Assembly (NCBI GenBank): GCA_032358255.1
Contig: JAULBX010011099.1
Coordinates: forward strand, 62,001 to 126,000
Length of the DNA: 64,000 nucleotides
Direction: 5' to 3'
From: Heterotrichella gracilis
Taxonomy: Eukaryota > Sar > Xanthophyceae > Tribonematales > Xanthonemataceae
The notes beneath the pieces were generated by a model. The model was not told the DNA's origin. It worked only from the letters and a program-made list of their open reading frames with translations, and searched no databases. The translations under genes and the position numbers were made by a program. Positions 24,379 to 32,785 of the stretch are shown piece after piece (positions within the stretch are counted from its first letter, which is position 1; the number at the start of each line of letters is the position of its first letter).

Positions 24379-25821
24379 CTATAGCTTAATACAAACGTTT
24401 TTTGGTTCAGTGAAAAAATCCAATGCTTCAAAGCCGCCTTCTCTTCCCACACCACTGGCTTTTACGCCGCCAAAAGGGGTGCGCAGATCTCTCAGCAACC
24501 AACAATTGATCCAAACAATGCCGGCATGAAGATGGTTTGCCATGCGATGCGCCTTGGTGAGATCCTGCGTCCAAACAATACTGGCTAATCCATAAACAGT
24601 AGAATTAGCCATCATCAAGGCTTCTTCTTCTGTATCAAAAGGGGTAATGGTCACTACCGGACCAAAGATCTCTTCCTGATTGGTTCTGCAGGTATACGCT
24701 AAACCTTCTATGATGGTTGGCTCAATATAATACCCTTCTGAAAGTTCGCCGCCTAAGTTGACTTTATTGCCGCCACACAAAATAGTTCCCCCTTCAGTTT
24801 TAGCCAACTCAATATAACTTAAAATTTTTTCCTGATGCATTTTAGATACAATGGCTCCTATTCTGGTGTCCTCGTTTTGAGGATCACCCACTTTCATGGC
24901 TTTTGTTTTGCTCACAAAATCCTTTTTAAATTGATCGTATATTTTGCGCTCTACAAAAATACGCGAGCCGCACAAGCAGATCTGACCTTGATTTGAGAAA
25001 GAGGAATTAAGTGTTGTCGCTAACATTTTTTCATAATCACAATCGGCAAAAATGATGTTTGGATTTTTTCCGCCCAATTCAAGCGACAGTTTTTTAAACA
25101 TTGGCGCCGCAATAGAAGCGATCTGTTTGCCCGTAACAGTTCCGCCGGTAAATGAAATGAGTGGAATGTCTTTATGACTGACGATCGCATTTCCAACCTT
25201 GCCACCTAAACCATGCACAATATTTAAAACCCCTGCCGGTAATCCGGCTTCTATACAGATCTCAGATAATAAATAAGCACTCATGGGAGTTATTTCAGAT
25301 GGTTTGGCAACAACCGTGCAGCCTGCAGCCAAAGCCGGGGCAATTTTCCAACTGAATAAATACAATGGCAAATTCCAGGGAGAAATACAACCGGCTACAC
25401 CAACGGGTTGACGTACGGTATAATTAACAGCCGATTCTTCCATGATGTGCGCGTGAGAAGCATAATGTAAAATGCCTGTTCCGTAAAAATGAAAATTGGC
25501 GGCTGCTCTTGGAATATCGACAGACTTGGCCAGTTTAAACGGTTTACCGTTATCAATACTTTCTGCTAGTGCGAGTTTGTCGAGGTTTTTCTCGATCAAA
25601 GCGGCAATTTTTAAGAGATAAAAAGATCGTTTATCTTTTGATAAAACACTCCAGTCCTTGAAAGCCTTCTTAGCAGCGGTATAAGCTAATTCTACATCCT
25701 TTTCATCACTGTCGGGGATATAAGAATAGACTTTTCCGGTTGAAGGATTATAATTATCAAGATAAGACTTTGATACGGGAACAATCAATTCCCCATTGAT
25801 ATAATTTTTAATGTGCAGCAT
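24379..25821 (-). CDS. NAD(P)+-dependent aldehyde dehydrogenase
   Basis: 480 residues, normal for the ALDH superfamily. Oxidises an aldehyde to the acid. It shows PWNLPLYLFSWKIAPALAAGCTVVAKPSE, the cofactor segment FTGGTVTGKQI, the general base in LELGGKNP and the catalytic Cys in NQGQICLCGSR. The end FGGVKASGVGREGG is typical of ALDH8/2-hydroxymuconic-semialdehyde dehydrogenase-like members, which is a possible substrate class, not a firm one. Cytoplasmic, apparently monocistronic. Confidence 0.9.
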   Translation of the reverse strand: MLHIKNYINGELIVPVSKSYLDNYNPSTGKVYSYIPDSDEKDVELAYTAAKKAFKDWSVLSKDKRSFYLLKIAALIEKNLDKLALAESIDNGKPFKLAKSVDIPRAAANFHFYGTGILHYASHAHIMEESAVNYTVRQPVGVAGCISPWNLPLYLFSWKIAPALAAGCTVVAKPSEITPMSAYLLSEICIEAGLPAGVLNIVHGLGGKVGNAIVSHKDIPLISFTGGTVTGKQIASIAAPMFKKLSLELGGKNPNIIFADCDYEKMLATTLNSSFSNQGQICLCGSRIFVERKIYDQFKKDFVSKTKAMKVGDPQNEDTRIGAIVSKMHQEKILSYIELAKTEGGTILCGGNKVNLGGELSEGYYIEPTIIEGLAYTCRTNQEEIFGPVVTITPFDTEEEALMMANSTVYGLASIVWTQDLTKAHRMANHLHAGIVWINCWLLRDLRTPFGGVKASGVGREGGFEALDFFTEPKNVCIKL

Positions 25822-25958
25822 AATAAATTCAAAGATTAAAGTTACGGGTTTGTCTCCAATTAATCAATTGACCGTGCAAGTTATTCGCAAGTTACACGAG
25901 TGCCTATTTCAACAGCATTAGGTGAATTGGCATCATTTAAAGGCTAAACTAAACCCGA

Positions 25959-25989
25959 TTTGTATCTTTTAATAAAATAGATACCTTTA
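25959..25989 (+). promoter_or_regulatory. Promoter of the HTH gene with an inverted repeat between its boxes
   Basis: TTTG (25959-25962) is followed after 19 bases by TACCTTTA (25982-25989), one base off TAnnTTTG. Between and over the boxes, GTATCT (25962-25967) and AGATAC (25979-25984) form an inverted repeat with 8 of 11 positions symmetric. The HTH start codon is at 26009. The spacing is that of a regular Bacteroidota promoter, and the repeat is placed where a repressor could block it. Confidence 0.5.
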
Positions 25990-26008
25990 TCTAAGAAAAA
26001 TTCTGAGC

Positions 26009-27022
26009 ATGGCCATTAAAAAAAACACTAATACCAATTCAGAGCAATTTATTCAGGATAACTTTATTAATCACCTTAAGAAGGCCTTGCCACCTGGATT
26101 TGGACTTGCAGAGGAAATGGCTGACATACTAGGAATCAGCATTGATAGTGCCTACCGCCGTTTAAGGGGTGAAACCGAATTTACTCTCCTCGAAATTTAT
26201 CATCTAAGCAAGAAATATGGCATTAGTGTGGATTCAGTATTTAGTAACAGATCAGACACGGTTACTTTTGCCTATACAAAACTAACTGACAGTGCCGCTA
26301 ATTTTGAAGCATATCTGAATCGACTAACCGGGCATTTGAATACGATCAAAAAATTTGAGAACGGAAAGATCTTTTATGTAGCAGAGGAAACACCCCTTTT
26401 TTATTCTTTCTTTTCCCCCAAGTTCACCAACTTTAAATTATTTTACTGGCAAAGAAGCGTTTTGAATGTGGCAGATTATCAGCAAACCAACTTTGCTTGG
26501 GACGTGGTACCCAAAAAACTGATTGATATCGCCCATAATAGTTTTAAAGAATACATGGACGTACCCAGTTCTGAAGTTTGGACCAGCGAAACCGTTCTTA
26601 CAGGTTTAAAACAGATCAAATTTTATTACGACAGCGGCATCTTAAAAAAAGAATACGCCCTAGAACTTATGGCAGAAAATCGCAAAATGATCGAAATGGT
26701 TCAGGAAATTGCAGCCTCGGGACGAAAGAATATTAGCGACACAAAGGAAACATTTCAATTATACCACAGCGATGTTGTACTTGGGACAAACTGCATTTAC
26801 ATTGTAATGGGGGATCTAAAATATTCTTATATCACCTTCAATACTTTAAATTCACTTACAACTAACAATCCCGAGTTTTGTGAAGAAACCGAACACTGGA
26901 TGCGAAATCTGGAACGTAAAAGCAATTTGATCAGTGGCATTGGTGAGAAGCAACGGTACCAATTCTTTAGCCGCATTTTTAATTATGTAGATGAATATAT
27001 GGAACAGATCAAAAATTCGTAA
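26009..27022 (+). CDS. HTH transcriptional regulator (Cro/CI-like)
   Basis: 337 residues. The N-terminal part (about 25-80) carries a helix-turn-helix: LAEEMADILGISIDSAYRRLRGETEFTLLEI, with recognition helix ISIDSAYRRLRG. The remaining 250 residues have no domain I recognise; they are helical with aromatic patches (FYWQRSVLNVADYQ). The architecture (HTH plus a large unknown domain) is common in Bacteroidota. No neighbouring gene suggests a target, but an inverted repeat sits inside its own promoter (25962-25984), so it may autoregulate. Monocistronic. Confidence 0.7.
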   Translation: MAIKKNTNTNSEQFIQDNFINHLKKALPPGFGLAEEMADILGISIDSAYRRLRGETEFTLLEIYHLSKKYGISVDSVFSNRSDTVTFAYTKLTDSAANFEAYLNRLTGHLNTIKKFENGKIFYVAEETPLFYSFFSPKFTNFKLFYWQRSVLNVADYQQTNFAWDVVPKKLIDIAHNSFKEYMDVPSSEVWTSETVLTGLKQIKFYYDSGILKKEYALELMAENRKMIEMVQEIAASGRKNISDTKETFQLYHSDVVLGTNCIYIVMGDLKYSYITFNTLNSLTTNNPEFCEETEHWMRNLERKSNLISGIGEKQRYQFFSRIFNYVDEYMEQIKNS

Positions 27023-27309
27023 AACCGTATTACAACACATTATTATAAAGAAGGTGAATGTCTATGACCTGAACCCTCCTCTTCTACTAAAACCATTTTT
27101 TAAACATCCTTTTTGTTCTTTGTGTCACTTTATACTTCCCCGCATCAGAGGCTTCTGCCCTTTTAACTTCAGAGGCTAATCGTTTTAGCGCCGAGTTCTC
27201 AAAAAAAATCCTCCTTTTAGCTCCGAGTTTAGACCCAAATTTCATCTCTGGTTTCTGATGTAAATAATTTCGCTCTGTGATCTATCTTTTTTTGATCAAA
27301 CGCTTTATT

Positions 27310-27684
27310 TCAGTCCCGCTCTATTACTTTAAATCCCCAATCGCATAGTTGATTCAGGTCTTCTCTGTGAACACCTTTGAGAATGTCCCGCACCTTCGCA
27401 ATAAGAAACTTGATGGTACCAGGAGATATTTTTCTATTTGAACCATGTGTGCCACAGGCCATTTTTAGTTGATCGTTCAATTGATCTAACTTTTCTCTTA
27501 ATATGAGCACGTCTTGATATTTAGGTTTTACTTCTTCTAATTTTTGGTCCAGATCTATAATGTACAGACTGATCAAACTGCCTTGCGCATCCTTATTTGC
27601 ACACTGACCATTATGTTTATTAATAATCTTCTGACCTAATAAAATGAGTTCAGCAGTGCTCTTTGGAAGAATGATGGTTGCCAT
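27310..27684 (-). CDS. Hypothetical protein, 124 residues
   Basis: Not recognised. No signal peptide or membrane segment. The middle (about 40-85) is strongly helical (LYIIDLDQKLEEVKPKYQDVLILREKLDQL) and could form a coiled coil. A SNRKISPGTIKFLIAKVRDIL segment resembles a helical bundle. Cysteines at 28, 76 and 115 are isolated. It lies between the HTH gene and the desaturase, transcribed alone leftward, 45 bases downstream of the desaturase stop. Function unknown. Confidence 0.55.
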   Translation of the reverse strand: MATIILPKSTAELILLGQKIINKHNGQCANKDAQGSLISLYIIDLDQKLEEVKPKYQDVLILREKLDQLNDQLKMACGTHGSNRKISPGTIKFLIAKVRDILKGVHREDLNQLCDWGFKVIERD

Positions 27685-27728
27685 ATATTCTTTTAGTTAT
27701 GTTTTAAGTAAGGTTCCTTTAAAAAAAC

Positions 27729-28808
27729 TTATGCAGGACGCCCCATCATCTTTAAGAAATTAAAATGTGATGCCAGCGCCCCATAAGTGCTATTGTCTCT
27801 AAACTTAATATCATGTCGTCGAGCTCCGTCCCTAATGATCTTAGTGAGTTCATAATAGTGGATATGGCAAATAGAAGGGAATAAATGATGAACAATATGA
27901 GTGTTGAGTCCGCCTGAGAGCCAGCAAAGCAGTCGATTGTTTGCTCCAAAATTAGTGGTCGTCTCAACTTGATGAATGGCCCAACTATTATCAATGATGC
28001 CTTCCTCATTTGGTTCCGGAAAAGGACTGTCATCTAAAGCATGCACAGGAAACAAAATAATGGCAAGCAGCGTTCCCAATACAAAATGCATCAACAAAAA
28101 CCCAAGTATAATTTGCCACCAGGGAAGTTCTATCACAATAAGGGGGATGATCAAAGCATAAGAGAAATAAATCAATTTGGAAACAAATAAAATAAAATAC
28201 TCTTTTCGAGGATGATCATGAAAACTGCTATTGCCATAGTGTTTGGTAGCAAACATTTGAAAATCTTTAATAAAGATCATATACAAACTGGTAAAAGGAT
28301 ATAAGGCAGGCACATAGAGATGTTGATAACGATGAAACCACCTTAATTTCACATGAGGTACCAAACGTGCAATTTTTATTTGTTCAATATCCATATCCTG
28401 ACCCGGTACATTTGTGAATGCATGATGCGATAAATTGTGTTTAATGTCCCATATATATCGGTTTACCCCAATAAGGTTAAAGGAATAGGAGAACAACGTG
28501 TTTAGTTTAGGACTGCGGAAAAGTGCGCCGTGAGAAGCATCGTGTGAAATATTAAAAGCTATGAGCACCATTGAGAATCCAAACAGAAGCGCTACTGCAA
28601 TCATGCCAATGGAATTAAGGCGATTACTTAATAAAAGGGCATAAGATCCGAAAAACAGAATCGCGATAATGAAAATCTTCAGGATCATGGAGGCATTGGC
28701 CTTTCTTGTGTATGCCCTGGAAAGAAAATATTCTTCCATTTTGTCTTTAATATCTTTGTAAAACGGACTTTGTAATGGCATTCCGAATCTGATCTTATTT
28801 GTTTCCAT
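27729..28808 (-). CDS. Membrane fatty acid desaturase (acyl-CoA/acyl-lipid type)
   Basis: 359 residues. The three histidine boxes of membrane desaturases are present: HDASH, HNLSHH and HIVHH, with the H-x2-HH third box in LNTHIVHHLFPSI. Hydrophobic segments at about 50-95, 155-180 and 205-250 flank them. The DIKHNLSHHAFTNVPGQD region places it in the DesA3/linoleoyl-CoA-type family. No N-terminal cytochrome b5 domain, so a separate electron donor such as a ferredoxin is needed. Inserts a double bond into membrane fatty acids. A TAATTTTG box lies 20 bases upstream. Confidence 0.9.
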   Translation of the reverse strand: METNKIRFGMPLQSPFYKDIKDKMEEYFLSRAYTRKANASMILKIFIIAILFFGSYALLLSNRLNSIGMIAVALLFGFSMVLIAFNISHDASHGALFRSPKLNTLFSYSFNLIGVNRYIWDIKHNLSHHAFTNVPGQDMDIEQIKIARLVPHVKLRWFHRYQHLYVPALYPFTSLYMIFIKDFQMFATKHYGNSSFHDHPRKEYFILFVSKLIYFSYALIIPLIVIELPWWQIILGFLLMHFVLGTLLAIILFPVHALDDSPFPEPNEEGIIDNSWAIHQVETTTNFGANNRLLCWLSGGLNTHIVHHLFPSICHIHYYELTKIIRDGARRHDIKFRDNSTYGALASHFNFLKMMGRPA

Positions 28809-29118
28809 GTTTTATTGTTTTGATGTTTCAAAATTAGGGCAGGGCAAAATGATCTGAATATTGAAAAACACATCGTAAGGGAGTTGATTTGCTGATTCTG
28901 CAAAATCAAAATTTTGTAAGCCGTATTCTTAATATATTTGCAAACAGCAAGAAATGAGAATGACTTATTTGTGATAATTGCAAAACAAATTAACGATGGG
29001 GATGAAATTCCAATAAATAAACATTAAAAATCCATAAGTTCAAGACAATCGAATTCAGGTAATCAATGTTCTAAATTATTGATCCACTATTATGAACTAA
29101 CAAATTGGTGCAGGTTAA
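28809..29118. other. 310-base divergent intergenic region
   Basis: Holds the putative desaturase -7 box (28829-28836) and a ten-base CAAAATTTTG palindrome (28907-28916). No gene or RNA was recognised. Confidence 0.5.
28829..28836 (-). promoter_or_regulatory. Putative -7 box (TAATTTTG) of the desaturase gene
   Basis: On the minus strand TAATTTTG fits TAnnTTTG exactly, 20 bases before the ATG at 28808. A clear -33 TTTG at 19 bases is not present. Confidence 0.45.
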
Positions 29119-30324
29119 ATGAAGAAAAAAATAACGATCATAGGAGGAGGATCTTGTGCCTTGATACTCGCCTGCGAACTGGACCCTCAAAAATTTGAAG
29201 TCACTTTGTTTGAAAAAAACAAACAGCCGGGAAGCAAGTTCTTAGTGGCCGGTGAAGGGGGATTAAACTTTACACATTCTGAAGATAAAAATCAGTTCAT
29301 TAATCGGTATACTCCTTTTAATTTTTTGCAAAAAGCTTTTTTAAACTACTCCAACACCCGTTACATTGAATGGATGAATGCATTGGAAATAGAGACTTAC
29401 GTGGGCACCAGCGGAAGATTATTTCCCAAAAGGGGAATTAAACCCATACAGGTATTGGAAAAAATTCTTAACAAAATCAGGCAAAACAAGGTTTTGATGC
29501 ACGTAAAACACGAATGGAAAGGCTTTTCTAAGAATGGTCATTTAATAATTCAAAATGAAAATGAAAGCTTAGAGATCAAGAGCGATTATATCATTTTTTG
29601 TTTAGGCGGCGCCAGCTGGCCGGTTACCGGAAGCAGCGGTAACTGGTTAACTCATTTTAAAAATAAAGGAATCTCTGTTTCCGATTTTCAATCAAGTAAC
29701 TGTGCTTTTAAAGTGAATTGGGAAAAATCGCTCTTATCAAAAATAGAAGGCAAGATTCTAAAAAACATTTCCATTTCTTGCGGTGAAAAAGATCATGCTG
29801 GAGAAATTGTGCTGACGAAATTTGGCATAGAGGGCAGCGGCATTTACCCCTTGAGCCCTCAAATAAGGGAAGAATTGAATCGAAGCGCTAAGGCAATGAT
29901 CTACATAGATTTAAAACCTTCCTTTCCCTTAGAAAAGATCCGCAAAAAATTACATTCCCCTTCCGCTGGCAAAAACCTTACCAATCGGCTAAAAGAAGAG
30001 ATTAATTTAAGTGATGCGCAGATCATTCTGTTAAAAGCACAATTGTCTAAAGATGAATTTTTAGATCTTCGTATCTTAGCGGAGCGAATCAAACGCTTAC
30101 CCCTCACAATTGAGGGCCTGGCACCCATAGAAGAGGCTATTTCCACAGTAGGAGGAATCGATCTCATGGAAATAAATGAGAATTTTGAACTAAAGAAATT
30201 AAAAAATAATTTTGTGATCGGCGAAATGCTTGATTACGATGCGCCAACAGGAGGCTATCTATTACAATCGTGTTTTAGCATGGCGATGGATCTGGCAAGT
30301 CATTTAAACACCAATAAGGCTTAA
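29119..30324 (+). CDS. FAD/NAD(P)-binding oxidoreductase, HI0933/BaiN type
   Basis: 401 residues. The N-terminal dinucleotide-binding motif is IIGGGSCALILACELD, then FEKNKQPGSKFLVAGEGGLNFTHSED, which fits the HI0933-like flavoprotein family. The C-terminal signature SMAMDLASHL after GGYLLQSC ends the fold. These proteins bind FAD; their electron acceptors are mostly unknown, and the bile-acid BaiN function should not be transferred here. Cytoplasmic, monocistronic. Confidence 0.85.
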   Translation: MKKKITIIGGGSCALILACELDPQKFEVTLFEKNKQPGSKFLVAGEGGLNFTHSEDKNQFINRYTPFNFLQKAFLNYSNTRYIEWMNALEIETYVGTSGRLFPKRGIKPIQVLEKILNKIRQNKVLMHVKHEWKGFSKNGHLIIQNENESLEIKSDYIIFCLGGASWPVTGSSGNWLTHFKNKGISVSDFQSSNCAFKVNWEKSLLSKIEGKILKNISISCGEKDHAGEIVLTKFGIEGSGIYPLSPQIREELNRSAKAMIYIDLKPSFPLEKIRKKLHSPSAGKNLTNRLKEEINLSDAQIILLKAQLSKDEFLDLRILAERIKRLPLTIEGLAPIEEAISTVGGIDLMEINENFELKKLKNNFVIGEMLDYDAPTGGYLLQSCFSMAMDLASHLNTNKA

Positions 30325-30428
30325 TTAATAGTTCCTTTAAAATTTAGCATTTTTTATAAACTATAAAATGCCTTGTAAACCCCTATAAATACTGTTAACT
30401 ACTTATAAACACCTGTGAATAAAATTGC

Positions 30429-30458
30429 TTTTAGTTACGCTCAATTACTCTATATTTG
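30429..30458 (+). promoter_or_regulatory. Putative promoter of the enoyl-CoA hydratase gene
   Basis: TATATTTG (30451-30458) is a full TAnnTTTG match, 24 bases before the ATG at 30482. A TTTT tract 18 bases upstream (30429-30432) could act as a weak -33 box. Confidence 0.45.
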
Positions 30459-30481
30459 TCCAGTTTATAAAAAAAAGATCT

Positions 30482-31270
30482 ATGGTGGCAACGAGTGAGT
30501 ATATTACATGTGAATTAAAGAACAGTGTACTGGTCATAACAATAAACCGTCCTGACAAATTAAATGCACTTAACAAACAAACCATTGAAGAGCTTCACGA
30601 AGTGTTAGTGGAAGCTGAAAATCAAAGCGAGATCAGAGCCATTATTTTAACCGGAGCCGGTCAAAAGGCCTTTGTGGCAGGTGCTGATATTGCTGAGTTT
30701 GCCAACTTTTCGGTAGCAGAAGGCAAACAGTTGAGTTCAATAGGGCACTTCAAAATTTTTAATTTTATTGAAAATTATTCAAAGCCAATTATTGCCGCCG
30801 TAAATGGTTTTGCTTTAGGAGGTGGTTTAGAATTAGCAATGGCTTGTCACATTCGTGTGGTAAGTGATAATGCGAAAATGGGATTGCCGGAAGTAAGTTT
30901 GGGGCTCATTCCCGGTTATGGCGGAACACAGCGTTTAGCCCAACTTTTAGGAAAAGGGAAAGCCTTTGAAATGATCGTCACTGCCGATATGATCGGCGCG
31001 CAGGAAGCCTTTAAGTGGGGTCTTGCCAATCATGTCACCACACAAGAGGAATTACTGAACAAATGTTTTGAGATCACCTCAAAAATGGCAACAAAAAGCC
31101 CAACGGCTATAAAAACGGCTATTAAAGTGATCAATGCTGGATACAATAATAACCTCAATGGTTATGAAGTGGAAATTGAAGAATTCGGAAAAGCCTTTGA
31201 TACCAAAGATTTTAAAGAAGGAGTGAGTGCCTTCTTAGAAAAAAGGAAGCCCGATTTTAAAGGAGAATAA
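30482..31270 (+). CDS. Enoyl-CoA hydratase / isomerase family protein
   Basis: 262 residues from the ATG at 30482; an upstream TTG at 30425 would run through the promoter box and is rejected. A crotonase-fold enzyme: INRPDKLNALNKQT, AFVAGADIAEF (oxyanion hole), and the two catalytic glutamates in GGGLELAMA and MGLPEVSLGLIPGYGGTQRL. Both Glu residues are present, so it should act as a hydratase (beta-oxidation or butanoate-type metabolism). A terminator follows at 31299. Acts on acyl-CoAs in the cytoplasm. Confidence 0.9.
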   Translation: MVATSEYITCELKNSVLVITINRPDKLNALNKQTIEELHEVLVEAENQSEIRAIILTGAGQKAFVAGADIAEFANFSVAEGKQLSSIGHFKIFNFIENYSKPIIAAVNGFALGGGLELAMACHIRVVSDNAKMGLPEVSLGLIPGYGGTQRLAQLLGKGKAFEMIVTADMIGAQEAFKWGLANHVTTQEELLNKCFEITSKMATKSPTAIKTAIKVINAGYNNNLNGYEVEIEEFGKAFDTKDFKEGVSAFLEKRKPDFKGE

Positions 31271-31298
31271 CATTTTTTATCATTCATATTGTTTCTTA

Positions 31299-31327
31299 AA
31301 AGGCTGATTTTTTTCAGCCTTTTTTTA
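31299..31327 (+). terminator. Rho-independent terminator after the enoyl-CoA hydratase gene
   Basis: AGGCTGA / TCAGCCT stem with a T-rich loop, followed by seven T residues. Confidence 0.85.
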
Positions 31328-31339
31328 TGGATTAATGCG

Positions 31340-31347
31340 TATTTTTG
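31340..31347 (+). promoter_or_regulatory. Putative -7 box (TATTTTTG) before the 89-residue membrane protein
   Basis: Fits TAnnTTTG; it ends 15 bases before the ATG at 31363. A GGAGG Shine-Dalgarno-like sequence at 31350-31354 follows, unusual for Bacteroidota and supporting this start. Confidence 0.4.
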
Positions 31348-31362
31348 TTGGAGGAATACAAA

Positions 31363-31632
31363 ATGAAACATTATCGTAAACTTGCTTTTTTACTGATCAT
31401 CCTTTTTTTGGTATGCTTGACTCCATCGGAGCTTTCTGCTCAGTGCGCCATGTGTAAAGAAGCCGCTTCGTCTTCCTTAAAATCAAATCCTACAGGAATG
31501 GCACGTAGCCTTAATTCAGGCATCCTTTATTTAATGGCCGTACCTTATTTAATGATTCTGTTTATTTTCAGAAAACAGCTTATGCGAATAGCAATGCACG
31601 TGTTTGGAAAATTCTCAAAAAAACAAGCCTGA
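31363..31632 (+). CDS. Small conserved secreted/membrane protein with CxxC
   Basis: 89 residues from the ATG at 31363, preceded by GGAGG nine bases upstream; an upstream TTG at 31345 is rejected. An N-terminal hydrophobic segment (about 6-22, AFLLIILFLVCLTP) ends SAQCAMCKEAA, giving a CxxC just after the predicted cleavage or membrane boundary. A second hydrophobic segment follows (about 52-68, SGILYLMAVPYLMILFIF) and a basic C-terminus. The CAMCKEA...GILYL pattern is seen in a conserved Bacteroidota small protein of unknown function. Possibly an envelope CxxC/thiol protein (inference). Confidence 0.7.
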   Translation: MKHYRKLAFLLIILFLVCLTPSELSAQCAMCKEAASSSLKSNPTGMARSLNSGILYLMAVPYLMILFIFRKQLMRIAMHVFGKFSKKQA

Positions 31633-31637
31633 ATTTC

Positions 31638-31940
31638 TTAGCGATTTTGCTCTATTACTTTTGGTGCCTTAAAATAATCACTGTCCTTTTTAGGTGCGTT
31701 CTTTAAAGCTTCTTTTTGTGTGAGTGTCACTTCAGGTACATCCGGACGAAGAATATTGTTTTCCTCAGTCATGTATATGAGGGGCTCTACCTTATCGGTA
31801 TCTAATTCACTTAATTTGTCAATAAAACTCAACATGCGGTTCATGTCGTTTAAGATCTCCTTTTTTGATTCTGCATCAAACTCCAAACGCGCCAAATGCG
31901 CGATCTCATCTACCGTTTTAATATCCAGTTTATTTGCCAT
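31638..31940 (-). CDS. gatC: Asp-tRNA(Asn)/Glu-tRNA(Gln) amidotransferase subunit C
   Basis: 100 residues, typical GatC. The IAHLARLEF start, DMNRMLSFIDKLSELDTD helix and the C-terminal RPDVPEVTLTQKEALKNAPKKDSDYFKAPKVIE are diagnostic. It stabilises GatA/GatB in indirect Asn/Gln tRNA charging. Overlaps the end of plsC by 11 bases on the same strand. gatA and gatB are not in the window. Confidence 0.93.
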   Translation of the reverse strand: MANKLDIKTVDEIAHLARLEFDAESKKEILNDMNRMLSFIDKLSELDTDKVEPLIYMTEENNILRPDVPEVTLTQKEALKNAPKKDSDYFKAPKVIEQNR

Positions 31941-32676
31941 TAAATTTCTCTAATTCTTGAACAATAAAGGTATGAACTTTATCCTTAAGTTCAGGAATAT
32001 TTTTTTCGTCCATTCCGCGCGTATCAATTGGGTCACCCACAACAATGACAGGCCTTCCGGGCCTCCCATAACTCTTAAAAAATCCCCCATTTTGAAGGTA
32101 TTTCCAGTTATTTAGATTAGCAACCGGCACAATGGGTACCTGTTTTTCAATGGCCAGTTTAAAAGCACCGTTCTTAAATGGTTTTAATTTTCCGAATTCA
32201 CTGATGGTTCCTTCCGGATAAATGACCTGACTCAAGCCTTCATCTATTTTTCTTCCGGCATCTGAAAAAGCTTTATGCGAATCTTTGATGCTTTTGCGAT
32301 TTACCGGAATATCAAGGTATTTAAAAAAATACTTGAACAAGGGTATTTGTAATAATTCGTACTTGCCCATATACACTGCGGTGTGATCAATGTAAAAGGT
32401 GGAGAATACGATGTCGAGATAAGAGGTGTGATTAGAAACTATGATACAAGGCCTGGGTAATTTTTTTTTCTTAGAATGATAATGGATGATTGGAAACAAT
32501 CCGGTACCTATCGATATGGCATAGGTCCAAACCCGTTTTAGTCGATACACAAAATCAAAATTTCCTCTTACTAAACCAATATAAAAGAATGGAAACAAAA
32601 TCAGAAAGGGAATGGCAAAACACAGAAAAAACCATAATTTCCAAATGGGACGTGTAATTGCTGCCAGTAGTCTCAT
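31930..32676 (-). CDS. plsC: 1-acyl-sn-glycerol-3-phosphate acyltransferase
   Basis: 248 residues. An N-terminal hydrophobic segment (about 15-35, FLCFAIPFLILFPFFYIGL) and the acyltransferase motif SNHTSYLDIV (NHxxxxD) with the acceptor-phosphate motif YPEGTIS. Makes phosphatidic acid from lysophosphatidic acid at the inner membrane. First of the plsC-gatC pair. Located downstream of the adhesin operon, 109 bases from its last stop codon, with its own start region. Confidence 0.9.
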   Translation of the reverse strand: MRLLAAITRPIWKLWFFLCFAIPFLILFPFFYIGLVRGNFDFVYRLKRVWTYAISIGTGLFPIIHYHSKKKKLPRPCIIVSNHTSYLDIVFSTFYIDHTAVYMGKYELLQIPLFKYFFKYLDIPVNRKSIKDSHKAFSDAGRKIDEGLSQVIYPEGTISEFGKLKPFKNGAFKLAIEKQVPIVPVANLNNWKYLQNGGFFKSYGRPGRPVIVVGDPIDTRGMDEKNIPELKDKVHTFIVQELEKFNGK

Positions 32677-32785
32677 AAATAACTTAACAAATGTACCAAT
32701 AAAATTGAAAGGAAATGAAAGGGAAACTATGTCAGTAAAAGAGTGGAAAGTTCAGTCAATGGAAAAAACTTATAGATCAAATTCC

